Below, in pieces: positions 6,204 to 6,348 of a stretch of DNA of 6,348 bases. The stretch is from an uncultured Lachnospiraceae bacterium (GTDB taxonomy: Bacteria > Bacillota > Clostridia > Lachnospirales > Lachnospiraceae), in contig CADCQV010000218.1 of NCBI GenBank assembly GCA_902803625.1, positions 1 to 6,348 on the forward strand, in the 5' to 3' direction. Below the pieces are notes generated by a model. That model had not been told where the DNA came from, searched no databases, and was given only the letters and a program-made list of their open reading frames with translations. Made by a program: the position numbers and the translations under genes. Numbering within the stretch: position 1 is the first letter of the stretch; every line of letters begins with the position of its first letter.

Positions 6204-6260
6204 GTCATCCTGAGCGTAAGCGACGCATATTTCAAGATTCTTCGCTTCGCTCAGAATGAC
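6204..6260. repeat. Palindromic repeat of the TCATTCTGAGCGAAGCGA type
   Basis: GTCATCCTGAGCGTAAGCGA (6204-6223) pairs with TCGCTTCGCTCAGAATGAC (6242-6260), with one C/A mismatch and one bulged T, around an 18-base loop. From general knowledge, repeats reading TCATTCTGAGCGAAGCGAAGAATCT are scattered through many bacterial genomes. It starts 9 bases after the agcS stop and could form a stem at the transcript end, but no T-run follows. It ends at the exact base before the 86-bp repeat arm. Confidence 0.85.
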
Positions 6261-6346
6261 TGATACAAACGCCAAAAGTCTAAATGGCGTTTGAACTTGT
6301 TCAAAAAGCCATTTGACTTTGGGCGTCAAACAACACGGAAAAATGT
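6261..6346. repeat. Right arm of perfect 86-bp inverted repeat
   Basis: This is the exact reverse complement of 1-86. The corresponding 58-base hairpin lies at 6269-6326. The two final bases of the window (6347-6348) may continue the repeat, since the left copy is cut off at the window edge. The inner boundary is sharp: on this side the neighbour is the GTCAT palindrome, whereas on the left it is the greA leader. Confidence 0.93.
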
Positions 6347-6348
6347 CC

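Noticed and set aside
5907..6329. 140-residue minus-strand open frame ending in agcS antisense and containing VILSEAKNL
   Set aside because: It is the translation of the two palindromic repeats and then of agcS antisense. The SEAKNL wording is a known sign of spurious proteins read from the TCATTCTGAGCGAAGCGA repeat.
1..6348. Composite transposon or genomic island bounded by the inverted repeats
   Set aside because: No transposase, integrase, phage or toxin gene is present, and all genes look like ordinary chromosomal functions. Dispersed repeats at contig ends explain it more simply.

Overview
The window looks like chromosomal DNA from a Gram-positive anaerobe of the Clostridia, most likely Lachnospiraceae or a relative. 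The evidence is the protein families, strong AAGGAG-type ribosome binding sites, a TTG start, frequent AGG/AGA/ATA codons, and a GreA and GH13 enzyme whose wording resembles Lachnospiraceae proteins I know. No rRNA or other marker fixes the genus. All five well-supported full-length enzymes and transporters, plus the small azlD, appear intact.

Layout. Positions 1-86 are one arm of a perfect 86-bp inverted repeat; the other arm is 6261-6346. A rightward, tightly packed cluster follows: a GreA-type transcription cleavage factor (104-616), azlC (597-1355), azlD (1348-1653) and an intracellular GH13 alpha-glucan hydrolase (1666-3780). The first three genes overlap and the fourth starts 12 bases after azlD, so one transcript is likely. 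Facing it is an inositol monophosphatase-family gene on the minus strand (3743-4537), whose 3' end overlaps the GH13 gene by 38 bp. A 239-bp divergent promoter region (4538-4776) separates it from a rightward AgcS sodium:alanine/glycine symporter gene (4777-6195). Downstream come a palindromic repeat of the 'TCATTCTGAGCGAAGCGA' type (6204-6260) and, directly abutting it, the second arm of the 86-bp repeat.

Function. AzlC and AzlD together should form a branched-chain amino acid exporter. AgcS should import alanine or glycine with sodium. The GH13 enzyme should trim maltodextrin or glycogen-like glucans in the cytosol. The GreA-like factor rescues backtracked RNA polymerase, and the IMPase-family enzyme dephosphorylates a small sugar or polyol phosphate. 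No shared pathway is evident beyond general nutrient handling.

The gene content is ordinary and I see no convincing new multi-gene system. The unusual material is non-coding: identical long hairpin repeats at both edges, a second palindrome fused to one of them, a possible decayed third copy at about 4621-4643, and a complex agcS leader. The repeats may simply be why an assembly ended here, since contigs often break in dispersed repeats.
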